64,000 bases of DNA, from contig CAWBXD010000013.1 of NCBI GenBank assembly GCA_963792705.1, forward strand, positions 434,001-498,000. Reading direction: 5' to 3'. Below, one piece after another: positions 15,896 to 25,128 of the stretch (position 1 is the first letter of the stretch; each line of letters starts with the position of its first letter). The translations under genes were made by a program, and so were the position numbers. The notes under the pieces were generated by a model, which did no database searches, was not told where the DNA came from, and saw only the letters and a list, made by a program, of their open reading frames with translations. The DNA comes from JBBQVS01 sp963792705 (GTDB lineage: Bacteria; Chloroflexota; Ktedonobacteria; Ktedonobacterales; Ktedonobacteraceae).

Positions 15896-17416
15896 TTATT
15901 TTTGTGTCAATCGGGCAACAAGGCGTGGAACCCATGTGCGAAGATATCCCTTTTGAGATGCGGCTAACTGCTTCCCACCGTAGCGTTCCAGGTTATAGTC
16001 GTGTGTAAGCGCATCCAATAGTTCTTGCTCAGATGGCATTGTTTCCCCTGGTTGAGTCTCAGCCATTGTTTGTTTTACCACGCTGAGCAGACGTGTCTGA
16101 TATTCGAGTGGTGTTTCATCAGGCTGTCGAGTGAGGCCAGGTCTACTGGTGGCGACCGCCTGCAAAAGGTCTCGATAGTGGGCACGTGCCGAATTGGGGT
16201 CGAGTGCTTCTAAGGAAGGACTTTGTGACACGGCTGCTTTCTGACGTTCCTCACGACGCGATTGCACGATTGAGCGTAACGACAAGCCCTCACGTATCTC
16301 TTCCACCTCGTCTTCTTTATGGCGAGTACGTAGTCTCCGCAACAGTACACGTACAACGAAAAAAAGTGCAATTAGTGCTAGCGATAACAAGACAACGCGA
16401 CCAGCGGCAAGTGCTTCCGGTGAAAAGTGTTGTGGTTGACCAAGAGGAGGAATGGGCGGTGGCGGTGGTGGTGGCGAGGAGGCTACATTGGGGTGCCCAA
16501 CATGGAGAAGGCTTATCAGGTATGCAAAGACAAAACTTATTCCATACAAAATTGGTGTAATTATATAGGCGATGAGTGTGATAAGCCAGAGCAGAATTGT
16601 ACTTATTACAGCCCATAAGATACCTGCCACAAGAATGACACTTTGAAAAGAGAAGGCTTCGAGGGCAAGTACCGCGATGACTACGGCTAACCAGAACGCC
16701 GTGAGCACAATCAACCAATTTCGTGTCGAGCCGACCATTGAATTATCGGGTGCGTAACGTGCTACGTCATGTCGAAGCAGGGCAATACGGTTGAACGAGA
16801 GTCCAAGCAGTCCACTTAAAAAGAAAATGGGAAGTGCCTGAGCAAGCGCGGTAAAAAGTGTACTGTAGTCTACGTCAGAATAGGATGTGCTTGTACTAAG
16901 ATAGAATACGGAGAAAACTAAGATAATGAGCAAGACCGCAAAGCCAATTCTAAACGATATGACGAGTTGCTCGTCATCCAGGCTTGTTAATTGCCGTATG
17001 CCACGCCACCAGCACCAGAGAACAAGGGCCGACGAGAAAATTAGCGATAGTATGCTTCGTACCAATAATATAGGAGTACCAATAACGAGTCCACCAGCAA
17101 GCAAAAGACCAAGCACATCCAGGAGCCGTTGATTATTTTCACTTATATCATTATGCCGCACATATGCATGCACCCCCATTGCCCACCAACGTAACCCTAG
17201 AATGAGCAAGATGACGCTAATTTCGTTGAGAAAGGGAGTACCTGCTGCACCACTCGCATATACGGGCGAGGTAAAGACCAGCACCACAAACACGGGTTGT
17301 GCCTCCATAATGCTTGTGATGATAGGAAGAGCAAGTAGCTCAATCCAGTTTGAGCGTAGTTGTGCTTGTACCCAATGTCTCATTCTTCGCGGTGCTAACG
17401 GTTGCAACGAGTTCAT
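15896..17416 (-). CDS. DUF4129-domain multi-pass membrane protein
   Basis: 506 residues from MNSLQPLAPRRMRHWVQAQL; an alternative ATG at 17383 removes 11 residues, and neither has a strong Shine-Dalgarno. Several transmembrane helices occupy the first two thirds (SVILLILGLRWWAMGVHAYV, LVIVLTAFWLAVVIAVLAL-like segments, then ISFVFAYLISLL). They are followed by a proline run (SSPPPPPPPIPPLG), another helix and a cytosolic C-terminal DUF4129 domain (ARAHYRDLLQAVATSRPGLT, TPLEYQTRLLSVV, YNLERYGG). Its start overlaps the end of the DUF58 gene. MoxR, DUF58 and DUF4129 genes often travel together; the products are thought to assist assembly of secreted or membrane complexes or to act in cell-envelope stress. 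Confidence 0.78.
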   Translation of the reverse strand: MNSLQPLAPRRMRHWVQAQLRSNWIELLALPIITSIMEAQPVFVVLVFTSPVYASGAAGTPFLNEISVILLILGLRWWAMGVHAYVRHNDISENNQRLLDVLGLLLAGGLVIGTPILLVRSILSLIFSSALVLWCWWRGIRQLTSLDDEQLVISFRIGFAVLLIILVFSVFYLSTSTSYSDVDYSTLFTALAQALPIFFLSGLLGLSFNRIALLRHDVARYAPDNSMVGSTRNWLIVLTAFWLAVVIAVLALEAFSFQSVILVAGILWAVISTILLWLITLIAYIITPILYGISFVFAYLISLLHVGHPNVASSPPPPPPPIPPLGQPQHFSPEALAAGRVVLLSLALIALFFVVRVLLRRLRTRHKEDEVEEIREGLSLRSIVQSRREERQKAAVSQSPSLEALDPNSARAHYRDLLQAVATSRPGLTRQPDETPLEYQTRLLSVVKQTMAETQPGETMPSEQELLDALTHDYNLERYGGKQLAASQKGYLRTWVPRLVARLTQK

Positions 17417-18758
17417 GCCATTTCTCACTTCCGCCCAGGTAGTACACGGGCAGGTTGTACGTTTCAAGAGAAGTCTTTGCGGCCCGATGTCCAAGCAGTG
17501 CAAGGTAGACAACGGCACCTCTGCTGCGTAGTTCCTCTAACTGCTCAATCGTGTCATCTGTCAATGACGATGTTGCGCTAACGAGAACAATAGTGGTACC
17601 CGTTGGAAACATGTTTTCTTCGATTGCAAGCAAGCGTTCGATGCGCGTCGTATAGCGTGGTGCAAGTTGTGCTAATGTCGAAAGTATTTGCTCATACTGT
17701 CCATAGTCGCGCGAGTAGGGAATGCTTATGCCTGTAGACGATACGTCCATAGATGGCAGCGTATCAAACTGAATGTCGGGCGTATCTTGTACTTTATTAG
17801 AAAATGCCACCGTTTTTTTCTGTTTGGTAGTCGGTAGTGCGACCGCGCTATTCGTTAGCAAGCCCACGCTATAGCCCTCTTCGAGTCCCCATACGGCAAG
17901 CGATGCTGCCACCGTAATTGCTAACTCCTGAATATCTTGGTCGGCACCTTTCCATATATCCGAATAATTCCATACATCGAGTAGTATAAGTAGGCGACGT
18001 AAACTGCTCGGCTCGTACACCTTGCTCTGTAACATACCAGTGTGCGCGGTTGCTTTCCAATGAATACGACGTGGCTCGTCGCCAAATTGATAGTCGCGTA
18101 CACCGGCAATCTGTAGTGGGTCCTCCAACAAGCGATGTTGTGATGCATAGTCGCCAAAAGGATGAATTGAGGCCAGCCCTAATGTTTCGAGTGGTGCGAC
18201 CAATGGATAAATCAGCAAGCGTTCAGCAATAGGAAGTGTGATATCGGTTTCGAGCCAGCCAAAGGGGTCGCTACTCCGCAGGCGTATCGGCCCAAAGGTG
18301 TGCAAGCCACGCGAAAGACCGCGCATACGATAGCGGCGCGTCACCCGCTGTAAAGGCCATAAGAGCCATGTTGTTGTGAGCATGTCCTGGTTGACACGTT
18401 GCAAACGCAGGTTTTGCTTTTTCAGCACGGTGAGTGCGGGCGTAATCGCGTCCTCAACGCCAAGCCATGATAAGGGAAGCAACTTGCGATTTTCGATACT
18501 TATTGAAAGCGTCACCTCTTCACCAAAAAACAGGTGTTGTTGATCTACCTCTTGTCGCACCGTGAGATGACGCAAGCCATAGCGATACCACACTTCTGGT
18601 ACAAGCGCGATCAGTACGGTGAAGAGTGTCGCGGCGAATACAAGCGGTTGGCGCGTCACAATGCCCACCAACAACAGGAAGAGGGATAAGTAGTACCAGG
18701 GACGACGCTGATAAAGCACTTGCCTGTCTATGCTTGTAGGGATGTCATCGGTGTTCAT
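17340..18758 (-). CDS. DUF58 domain-containing membrane protein
   Basis: 472 residues. Two N-terminal helices (YYLSLFLLLVGIVTRQPLVFAATLFTVLIALV, about 22-54) precede a beta-rich region (VDQQHLFFGEEVTLSISIEN). The DUF58 core follows: GVRDYQFGDEPRRIHWKATA, then KVYEPSSLRRLLILLDVW, which marks the start of a von Willebrand A-like domain. It begins 8 bases after the stop of the MoxR ATPase gene. The partner ATPase is presumed to act on this protein as a chaperone, on family precedent. It overlaps the downstream DUF4129 gene by about 77 bases if that gene starts at 17416. Confidence 0.85.
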   Translation of the reverse strand: MNTDDIPTSIDRQVLYQRRPWYYLSLFLLLVGIVTRQPLVFAATLFTVLIALVPEVWYRYGLRHLTVRQEVDQQHLFFGEEVTLSISIENRKLLPLSWLGVEDAITPALTVLKKQNLRLQRVNQDMLTTTWLLWPLQRVTRRYRMRGLSRGLHTFGPIRLRSSDPFGWLETDITLPIAERLLIYPLVAPLETLGLASIHPFGDYASQHRLLEDPLQIAGVRDYQFGDEPRRIHWKATAHTGMLQSKVYEPSSLRRLLILLDVWNYSDIWKGADQDIQELAITVAASLAVWGLEEGYSVGLLTNSAVALPTTKQKKTVAFSNKVQDTPDIQFDTLPSMDVSSTGISIPYSRDYGQYEQILSTLAQLAPRYTTRIERLLAIEENMFPTGTTIVLVSATSSLTDDTIEQLEELRSRGAVVYLALLGHRAAKTSLETYNLPVYYLGGSEKWHELVATVSTAKNETLGTSTTTLKLD

Positions 18759-18766
18759 CTCGCCAA

Positions 18767-19759
18767 TTAGCCTTTGCCTATTGCAGGTGCAATCTTCTCT
18801 ACGGGAACGGGAACCGCACGAATAATATTTTCCATAAGTTCCAGGCTGCGTTTGCCTCGCATTCGCGTCCGTGTCGTTGTGAGTAGCCGATGGGCTAGGA
18901 CGCGTGGCGCGAGATACTTCACGTCATCAGGTTGCACATAATCGCGTCCCTGTATCGCTGCATACGCTTCACACGCACGATACAAGGCCAACGTTCCACG
19001 TGGACTAATGCCAATCTGTATCGCTGGATTGTTGCGCGTGGCACGGACTATAGCAATCAAATAGCGTTCTACGGCAGGTTGCCAGCGTACAACACGAATG
19101 GCACGTTGCAGTTCGATAATCTGTTCTGCATTAATGACGGGTTGTAGGGTATCAAGTGGGTCATCGGTTTTGAAACGATGCAGAATATCCTGCTCCTCGT
19201 CTTCTGTTGGATAGCCAATCTGGACGTTGAGCAGGAAGCGGTCAAGCTGCGCCTCTGGTAAGGGAAAGGTGCCTTCTAGTTCGAGCGGATTTTGTGTTGC
19301 TAGCACAAGAAAGGGTTTTGGTAATACCAACGTATCACGGTCAATCGTCACCTGTCGCTCCGCCATTGCTTCGAGCAGTGCGGATTGTGTACGTGGCGTG
19401 GTACGATTGACCTCATCAACAAGCAGTATTTGTGCGAACAACGGCCCCTGCCGAAACACAAACTCGCTTTTACGCTGGTCAAAATAGCTTACACCAATAA
19501 TATCGCTCGGCAGTAAATCGGGTGTTCCCTGCACGCGCTGAAAGCTTGCGCCTAGCGAACGGGCCAACGCTTTTGCCATCACCGTTTTGCCCATCCCTGG
19601 CACATCCTCAAGCAAGACATGCCCATCGCTGAGCAGGGCAACCAATAGTAGAGTAATGATATCGCTCTTGCCAATAATCATCCGAGCCACATTGTCTCGA
19701 ATAGTGTTCGCAACGCTCTGCACCGAGGCTAACGAGGGAGAAGTACTGTCGGTATTCAT
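18767..19759 (-). CDS. MoxR-family AAA+ ATPase
   Basis: 330 residues. Walker A PGMGKTVMAKALARSLG lies near residues 54-70, with Walker B ILLVDEVNRTTPRTQSALLE, then MAERQVTIDRDT, LVLATQNPLELEGTFPLPEAQLDRF with sensor 1, and a C-terminal lid (ISPRGTLALYRACEAYAAIQ, DDVKYLAPRVLAHR). This is the canonical MoxR pattern. MoxR proteins act as chaperones for metal insertion or complex assembly, generally with von Willebrand A-type partners such as DUF58. GGAGAG precedes the ATG. It is the first gene of the three-gene operon 19759-15896. Confidence 0.93.
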   Translation of the reverse strand: MNTDSTSPSLASVQSVANTIRDNVARMIIGKSDIITLLLVALLSDGHVLLEDVPGMGKTVMAKALARSLGASFQRVQGTPDLLPSDIIGVSYFDQRKSEFVFRQGPLFAQILLVDEVNRTTPRTQSALLEAMAERQVTIDRDTLVLPKPFLVLATQNPLELEGTFPLPEAQLDRFLLNVQIGYPTEDEEQDILHRFKTDDPLDTLQPVINAEQIIELQRAIRVVRWQPAVERYLIAIVRATRNNPAIQIGISPRGTLALYRACEAYAAIQGRDYVQPDDVKYLAPRVLAHRLLTTTRTRMRGKRSLELMENIIRAVPVPVEKIAPAIGKG

Positions 19760-19837
19760 TGTACGATGCTCTCCAATTCTCTAGGAAAGAGTAAAAAGAT
19801 GTTATCCTTACTATACACGATTTATGTTGGGATAATT

Positions 19838-19962
19838 TCGTAGGGACCACATTGATGGCGTCCTCTGCACGAGCGAAGCAATGTGCAGCCCTCTTGCGCG
19901 AGGTTATATAAGGAACTCGCCCAATGAATTGGGCTTGGACGCCATCAATGTGGTCCCTACGA
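19838..19962. repeat. Palindromic intergenic repeat R5, long form
   Basis: The ends TCGTAGGGACCACATTGATG and its inverted copy enclose the interior CTGCACGAGCGAAGCAATGT. It is followed by ATTCATTGAAGATTGGTA, a flank also seen beside R20 and in related form beside R16 and R19. It lies between divergent genes and leaves only 27 bases before the acetyltransferase start, so the promoter of that gene may lie within or upstream of the repeat. Confidence 0.88.
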
Positions 19963-19989
19963 AATTCATTGAAGATTGGTAAAACACTT

Positions 19990-20943
19990 ATGGCTGCTAT
20001 CACGCTACCTACCGACCTGATTGTTCGTCCAGCACAGAGGAACGATGCTCAGGTCATCGCAGACATCAACGCCGAACAAGAACGCGCCTGGACGGGCACA
20101 AGCGAGAGTACTGTGAGTGACGTGCTTGAGCTTTGGGATACCGAACATACTGTTCTTGCTACCGATACCCTCGTCATCACTACCCAAAATGGCGAACTCG
20201 TCGGTTATACAGGGGTCGTCACTACAACGCGTGGGATTATGCTCGATGTCCACACGACGGTACAAAGTGCCTATCAAGACCAAGCTATCCTTCTGGCATA
20301 TCTTCATCAGTTCGCCGAGGAACGCGCCCAAGCTCTTTGCACGAACGACCCTGCATTACCTCGTCAGCTTTACACATGGAGTTTCACGCCTACCACAAGG
20401 CATACGCTTGAGCAACGGGGTTATACCATTGAGAGTAGCGATTCTCGCATGGAAATCACCTTCAAGGAGCCACCTGCACCTCCCACATCACTACAGGATA
20501 TTACCGTGCGTCCCTTCATTAAAGGGCAAGAGGAACGGGCTGTGTACGATGTGATTGCCGAAGCCTTTCCCGATATCGACGGAAAGCCCTATCGTCCTTT
20601 TGATGAATGGTACGAACATATGTTTGAAAAGAGCACGAGTTTCGACCCTTCTATGCTCTATGTTGCCCTCGCGGAGAAGCAGATTGTTGGTACTATTCTT
20701 TGTCGCATCTATCCAGAGAACCATGATGGCTACATCTGGCAGCTTGCCGTTCGACGCGCATGGCGCAAACATGGTATCGCGAGACAGCTCTTGTTTACCG
20801 TCTTCGCTGAATTCTACCGACGCGGCATGCATCATGTGGAGTTGAGCGTCGATACCGAGAACTCAACAGGTGCTCATCAACTGTACACGAACGTCGGCAT
20901 GACGAAACGTATACAGGTTGACGAAATGGTTAAGATGCTGTAG
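19990..20943 (+). CDS. Tandem GNAT-family N-acetyltransferase
   Basis: 317 residues from MAAITLPTDLIVRPAQRNDA; the longer frame from 19924 reads through repeat R5 and is rejected. Two acetyltransferase modules are visible. The first (about 10-160) is degenerate. The second (about 165-317) has VRPFIKGQEERAVYDVIAEAF, IVGTILCRIYPE, and the acetyl-CoA loop QLAVRRAWRKHGIARQLLFT, followed by VELSVDTENSTGAHQLYTNVGM. Double-GNAT proteins include mycothiol synthase-like enzymes, but nothing here fixes the substrate. A strong Shine-Dalgarno is not visible. Confidence 0.83.
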   Translation: MAAITLPTDLIVRPAQRNDAQVIADINAEQERAWTGTSESTVSDVLELWDTEHTVLATDTLVITTQNGELVGYTGVVTTTRGIMLDVHTTVQSAYQDQAILLAYLHQFAEERAQALCTNDPALPRQLYTWSFTPTTRHTLEQRGYTIESSDSRMEITFKEPPAPPTSLQDITVRPFIKGQEERAVYDVIAEAFPDIDGKPYRPFDEWYEHMFEKSTSFDPSMLYVALAEKQIVGTILCRIYPENHDGYIWQLAVRRAWRKHGIARQLLFTVFAEFYRRGMHHVELSVDTENSTGAHQLYTNVGMTKRIQVDEMVKML

Positions 20944-20967
20944 CTTCGTTCATTAGATAATAGATAG

Positions 20968-21020
20968 AGAATAGGGGAGGGTGGCTATCGGCATCGCCGA
21001 TAGCCACCCTCCCCTATTCT
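20968..21020. terminator. Bidirectional terminator between the acetyltransferase and amidohydrolase genes
   Basis: AGAATAGGGGAGGGTGGCTA and further bases pair perfectly over 24 bases around a CATCG loop. It touches the stop codon of the minus-strand gene at 21020. Confidence 0.85.
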
Positions 21021-22633
21021 TACACTTCCCCATACACAATCTTCCCACCTAATATGGTCGCTTGCACACCGTTTTCGGCTATTTTCTCCTGGGGCACATG
21101 CAGAATATCCTCACGCAGTACAACGGCGTCTCCTAGTTTTCCTACACTCAATGAGCCTTTGCGCTGCTCTTCGGCACCTGCATAGGCCGCGCCAAGTGTA
21201 TAGCCCCAAAGAGCATCGGCAATGTTCAATGCCTGATCGGGCAACCACGACGGACGTTGTAGGCCTGGGTCTCGGCGTAAGGTAGCGGCATAGAGAATAT
21301 CCAATGGGTCAAAGCGTTCGACGGGGGCGTCCGACCCCATCGCTATGGGAATACCGAGGTCGTGCATGGTGCGATAGGCGTAGGCGTGGCGAGAGCGTTT
21401 GCCCCAATAGCGTTCAGCAATGTCGCGGTCAGCAACGGCATGAAATGGTTGTATCGAGGCAATTACACCGAGACGGCGCATGCGTTGCAGGTCTTCTGGT
21501 GCGATGAGCTGCACATGCTCCAAACGATAACGCAAGCCCGAATGCACATCTTCGGGTGTCCCTTGCTCCGCTATCAACATTTGAGCACGTTCAATTGAAT
21601 TCAACGCAACTCTTGCCGCGCGGTCGCCAATCGCGTGAATTGCGATGGTCAGGCCCATCTCAGTTGCATCGTTGACGGTATCCATCATCTCCTGCTCAGG
21701 AATGGTTAGCATACCGAAGTTGCCAGGGCTTCCTTCAAAGCTTTCAAGCATGGCAGCGGTCTGCGAACCAAGCGTCCCATCGGCGAATATCTTGATACCA
21801 CCTATGCGTAGCAAGTCGTTCTCTTCATTATTGATGCCCTGTGTGCGGAGTTGTGGCAGCATTTGACGCGGTAAAATCATCTGCACTCGTACTCCAAGCT
21901 TGCCTTCATCGCGTAAATTCCGAAATAGGGTAAGCGAGGTGTCGCCTTCGATATCGTGAATAGTGGTAATACCACTTTGCTGCAATTGAGCCATCGTGCG
22001 CTCTATCAGTGTGCGGTTCAGCGTCGGGTCGGAAGAGTCAATCACGTTAAAGACGAGGCTTGTGGCACCCTCTTCCTGTAGCACTCCTGTTGGCTCGCCT
22101 GACCCATCGCGTAAAATATTGCCCGTTTCAGGTTGTGCTGTTTCGCGTGTAATACCTGCTCGCTGCAAGGCAAGCGAATTAACCCACAACAGGTGTCCAT
22201 CCTTGCTTGATAGAGCAACGGGATGAGTAGGCGCGGCAGCATCGAGAGACGCTTTAGAAGGAAAACTCGTGTCTGTCCAGAGGTTGCGATCCCATTGTCC
22301 TCCCTGTATCCAATGACCGCTCGGTGTTTGATTTGCGCGTTCGCGTACAAGTTCCGCTACTTCAGCCTCGCTTGTCGCGTTTCGAGCATCAATGCGGTTC
22401 TGCATCTGCGCGGTGTGCAACAGGTGAATATGTGCATCAATAAACCCTGGCAATACCGTTTTGCCTTTAAGGTCCAGGATATGCGTATGTTGTCCCCCAA
22501 AGCGCCGCACCTCATCATTCGTGCCGACCGCCCGAATACGCCCTGTACTATCGTCGATAGCCATAGCCTGAGCGCGTGGTAGCGTGGCGTCCATCGTGTA
22601 TATATTACCATTCAGGTACAAAATGGTGGTCAT
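21020..22633 (-). CDS. Amidohydrolase family protein (YtcJ/COG1574-like)
   Basis: 537 residues. The metal site begins with LPGFIDAHIHLLH (H68 and H70). It continues with KIFADGTLGSQTAAM, TIAIHAIGDRAARVALNSIE, YRLEHVQLI and the late Asp in IPIAMGSDAPVERFDPL, and it ends in a composite beta domain (VGKLGDAVVLREDI). These features match the COG1574 metal-dependent hydrolases related to N-substituted formamide deformylase. The natural substrate is not known. AAAGGA lies 8 bases before the ATG. It is monocistronic. Confidence 0.9.
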   Translation of the reverse strand: MTTILYLNGNIYTMDATLPRAQAMAIDDSTGRIRAVGTNDEVRRFGGQHTHILDLKGKTVLPGFIDAHIHLLHTAQMQNRIDARNATSEAEVAELVRERANQTPSGHWIQGGQWDRNLWTDTSFPSKASLDAAAPTHPVALSSKDGHLLWVNSLALQRAGITRETAQPETGNILRDGSGEPTGVLQEEGATSLVFNVIDSSDPTLNRTLIERTMAQLQQSGITTIHDIEGDTSLTLFRNLRDEGKLGVRVQMILPRQMLPQLRTQGINNEENDLLRIGGIKIFADGTLGSQTAAMLESFEGSPGNFGMLTIPEQEMMDTVNDATEMGLTIAIHAIGDRAARVALNSIERAQMLIAEQGTPEDVHSGLRYRLEHVQLIAPEDLQRMRRLGVIASIQPFHAVADRDIAERYWGKRSRHAYAYRTMHDLGIPIAMGSDAPVERFDPLDILYAATLRRDPGLQRPSWLPDQALNIADALWGYTLGAAYAGAEEQRKGSLSVGKLGDAVVLREDILHVPQEKIAENGVQATILGGKIVYGEV

Positions 22634-22739
22634 GAATAGTATCCTTTCTCTCGCAAGTACGGTTGTTTCGGTAATATCTCTGTCGCTACTATATCATGAT
22701 ATTTTGGGTAGAAGTTTACCAAACAAGATGTGATGGTTT

Positions 22740-22908
22740 TCGTAGGGAGGGACCCGATTATGCTGTTGAACGAATTGGTACGGATCTCTGTAGGGACCGA
22801 TTGATCGCGTCCTCGTACCCAATGGTAAGGTCGGCATTGATTGAACCATTTTCCAGGCCCCCGTTCTTGGTCAATGGGGTACGAGGACGCGATCAATCGG
22901 TCTCTACA
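22740..22908. repeat. Palindromic intergenic repeat R6 with inverted tail and arm remnant
   Basis: The full copy spans 22789-22908 (TGTAGGGACCGATTGATCGC and its inverted copy, right arm GTCTC instead of GTCCC) with the interior CCCAATGGTAAGGTCGGCAT. Upstream, 22740-22788 holds a broken CGTAGGGA arm and the recurrent tail in reverse orientation. The interior is shared with R11 at 41731. The rest of 22634-22981 shows nothing else. Confidence 0.85.
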
Positions 22909-22981
22909 CTGTTCCTTACAGGCAAATAATGTTCTATAATAGCAAACGGATACATATAACAATAAGAAGGAGTATAGCATT

Positions 22982-23629
22982 ATGGCATCGACCACAACAA
23001 AAATTAAAGACACTATTACACGCACAATTACAGGGGAGCCAGCGCAGTGGCGTTGGTATCATGGCCTCGCTTTCTATGCTGTCGTACAATTGCTCACTTT
23101 TGGACTGGCTGGTCTGACCAGTATTATCAGTGGCAACAAGGGTGAGACGCTACGTGACAATGTGTTTGGCAATGTTTCGTATTTTAGTTCGTTGAAGCAG
23201 TCCATCTTCACACCGCCTTCGTGGGCCTTTGGGCCAGCATGGACGATCAACAATTTCTTCGCCATCTGGGGCGCGTTAGCGGTGCTTAACAAACCAAAGG
23301 GCACACCGGGGCGCACTGAATACCTCGCATTACAGGGTGCGACATGGCTCAATTTCGTCATCTTTAACGCGGCCTATTTCAGTCTACGTTCACCGATTAA
23401 CGCACTTGTGCTGACATTCGTCTTTGCTGGCCTGACGGTTTCGAGCGTGTTTGTCGCCATCTTCCGTCTTAAAGACACAAAGGTCGCACTCTCACTTGCT
23501 ACGCTGCTTGTCTGGTTGACCGTGGCAGCTACCGCCGCTACCGCACAGGCTCTCTGGAACCGTGATGATCTGTATAATGTAGGACCGTTTACAGAACCCG
23601 TACCATCACTGGTTGCTCACCGAGACTAA
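22982..23629 (+). CDS. TspO/MBR-like membrane protein
   Basis: 215 residues with five predicted helices: HGLAFYAVVQLLTFGLAGLT, the segment around FGPAWTINNFFAIWGALAVL, WLNFVIFNAAYF, INALVLTFVFAGLTVSSVFV and LATLLVWLTVAATAATAQAL. The signature FTPPSWAFGPAWTINN and the final AALW-N pattern correspond to the TspO/MBR family, which binds porphyrins and cholesterol-like ligands and affects stress signalling. The N terminus is longer than in short TspO proteins. AAGGAG precedes the start by 9 bases. The MFS gene follows 51 bases later on the same strand. Confidence 0.68.
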   Translation: MASTTTKIKDTITRTITGEPAQWRWYHGLAFYAVVQLLTFGLAGLTSIISGNKGETLRDNVFGNVSYFSSLKQSIFTPPSWAFGPAWTINNFFAIWGALAVLNKPKGTPGRTEYLALQGATWLNFVIFNAAYFSLRSPINALVLTFVFAGLTVSSVFVAIFRLKDTKVALSLATLLVWLTVAATAATAQALWNRDDLYNVGPFTEPVPSLVAHRD

Positions 23630-23680
23630 GTGAGCAGGTGAGGCGCGGGTGCTGTCTCTCATAAAGAGGATTTTGATAGA

Positions 23681-25006
23681 ATGAACGTCTCATTAGCGGA
23701 AAGACTCCGCTTCACTCGCGCTTTACGCTCACGTCCGTTTGCAATGGTCTGGATCGGACAGACCATCTCCAACCTAGGCGATGGTATTTTTTCTATCGCC
23801 ATTGCTTGGCAGGTGCTCTTGATGACACATTCAGGGCTTGCAATGGGAACCGTGCTAATCGCGGCTATGATTCCGCGTCTGGTGTTTGTGCTGATTGGTG
23901 GAGTGGCATCTGATCGTCTGCCTCGCCGCCTGATTATTCTCTGGTCGGATGGTGGACGTGGAGCGATAGTGCTGCTTATCAGCATCATGGGTTTTCTGGG
24001 TCTACTGCAATTCTGGCATCTTGTCATTGAAGCGTTCGTATTTGGCATTGTCGATGGCTTTTTCAATCCAGCGGTGATGGCGATTACGCCCGACCTGGTT
24101 GAGAAAGAAGATTTAGCTTCGGCAAACGCGCTTGGTTCGCTTGGGGGTACCTTGGCGCAGTTCCTCGGTCCAATGCTTGGTGCTGGCCTGATTGCCCTTA
24201 TTTCGCCGATGGGCGCGTTTCTGGCTAACGCGGTTAGCTTCTTTATTTCGGTAGCATTTCTGCTGTCCTTTCGCCTTCCAGAGCGGCATGTGACACCGAC
24301 ATTGGATGTTGTGCAGCCAGAAATTCAAGGGGAGATTCAGGGAACTCTGCTTGCGGCGGTGCCAGAAGAGAAGCCTGTACGCGGTCTGCGTGGTGTGCTC
24401 GCCGATATTCGAGAAGGATTTGTCTATGTGCGGCAGTCGCGCTGGCTTTGGGTGACAACTATAAGTGCGGCCTTTGGTAATATTGGCTTTATGGCAACAC
24501 TCGCGGTAGCTATGCCGAAACTGGTTCACGATGTCTATGGTCAAGGAGCTTGGCTGCTTGGACTCATCGAGGCAACAGGAGCGATTGGTTCAGTGTTGGC
24601 TCTCCTGCTGGTTGGACGCGCCACACAAATGAAGAAGCGAGGGCTGCTGTCCTATCTCTCGCTTACGCTGAGTTGTATTGGCATTCTGATATTTGGTCTG
24701 CCATTTCCACGTAGTGCTGCCGTATTCATCGCACCACTCGCCAGTATTCTCGTCGGCTTTGGGCTAGCCGCCTTCAATACTATCTTCTTCACCGTTCTAC
24801 ACGAAACCATTCCAAGCGATAAATTAGGACGCGTCATCAGCATTGACACGCTCGGCTCGTTCGCTATGATTCCCGTTGGAGAATTGATAGGGGGCATCAT
24901 GACTGATCGTGTCGGTCCCGCGCTCGTCTTTATCGTCTTCGGGATTATTAATCTCATCAACGTGTTGCTTCCTCTGCTCGTCCATGATGTACGTGCATTG
25001 GAATAA
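23681..25006 (+). CDS. Major facilitator superfamily exporter
   Basis: 441 residues with about twelve hydrophobic segments. It begins FAMVWIGQTISNLGDGIFSI, has the A-type motif GGVASDRLPRRLIILWSDGG between helices 2 and 3, a central loop around VVQPEIQGEIQGTLLAAVPE, and a second half starting SRWLWVTTISAAFGNIGFMA. The pattern matches the EntS/MFS-3 type of drug or siderophore exporter. The substrate is unknown. GAGGA lies upstream of the ATG. It may be co-transcribed with the TspO-like gene. Confidence 0.87.
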   Translation: MNVSLAERLRFTRALRSRPFAMVWIGQTISNLGDGIFSIAIAWQVLLMTHSGLAMGTVLIAAMIPRLVFVLIGGVASDRLPRRLIILWSDGGRGAIVLLISIMGFLGLLQFWHLVIEAFVFGIVDGFFNPAVMAITPDLVEKEDLASANALGSLGGTLAQFLGPMLGAGLIALISPMGAFLANAVSFFISVAFLLSFRLPERHVTPTLDVVQPEIQGEIQGTLLAAVPEEKPVRGLRGVLADIREGFVYVRQSRWLWVTTISAAFGNIGFMATLAVAMPKLVHDVYGQGAWLLGLIEATGAIGSVLALLLVGRATQMKKRGLLSYLSLTLSCIGILIFGLPFPRSAAVFIAPLASILVGFGLAAFNTIFFTVLHETIPSDKLGRVISIDTLGSFAMIPVGELIGGIMTDRVGPALVFIVFGIINLINVLLPLLVHDVRALE

Positions 25007-25128
25007 CGACAAAATGCGAAACGAGGGAAACGCTCCCACAAGCAGCCTAATTGTGTTATAATAGGTTCCGACTATTCATATACATATATGTAGCTATCAG
25101 CGCGATAGGAAAGGGTGGAGGGGCGATT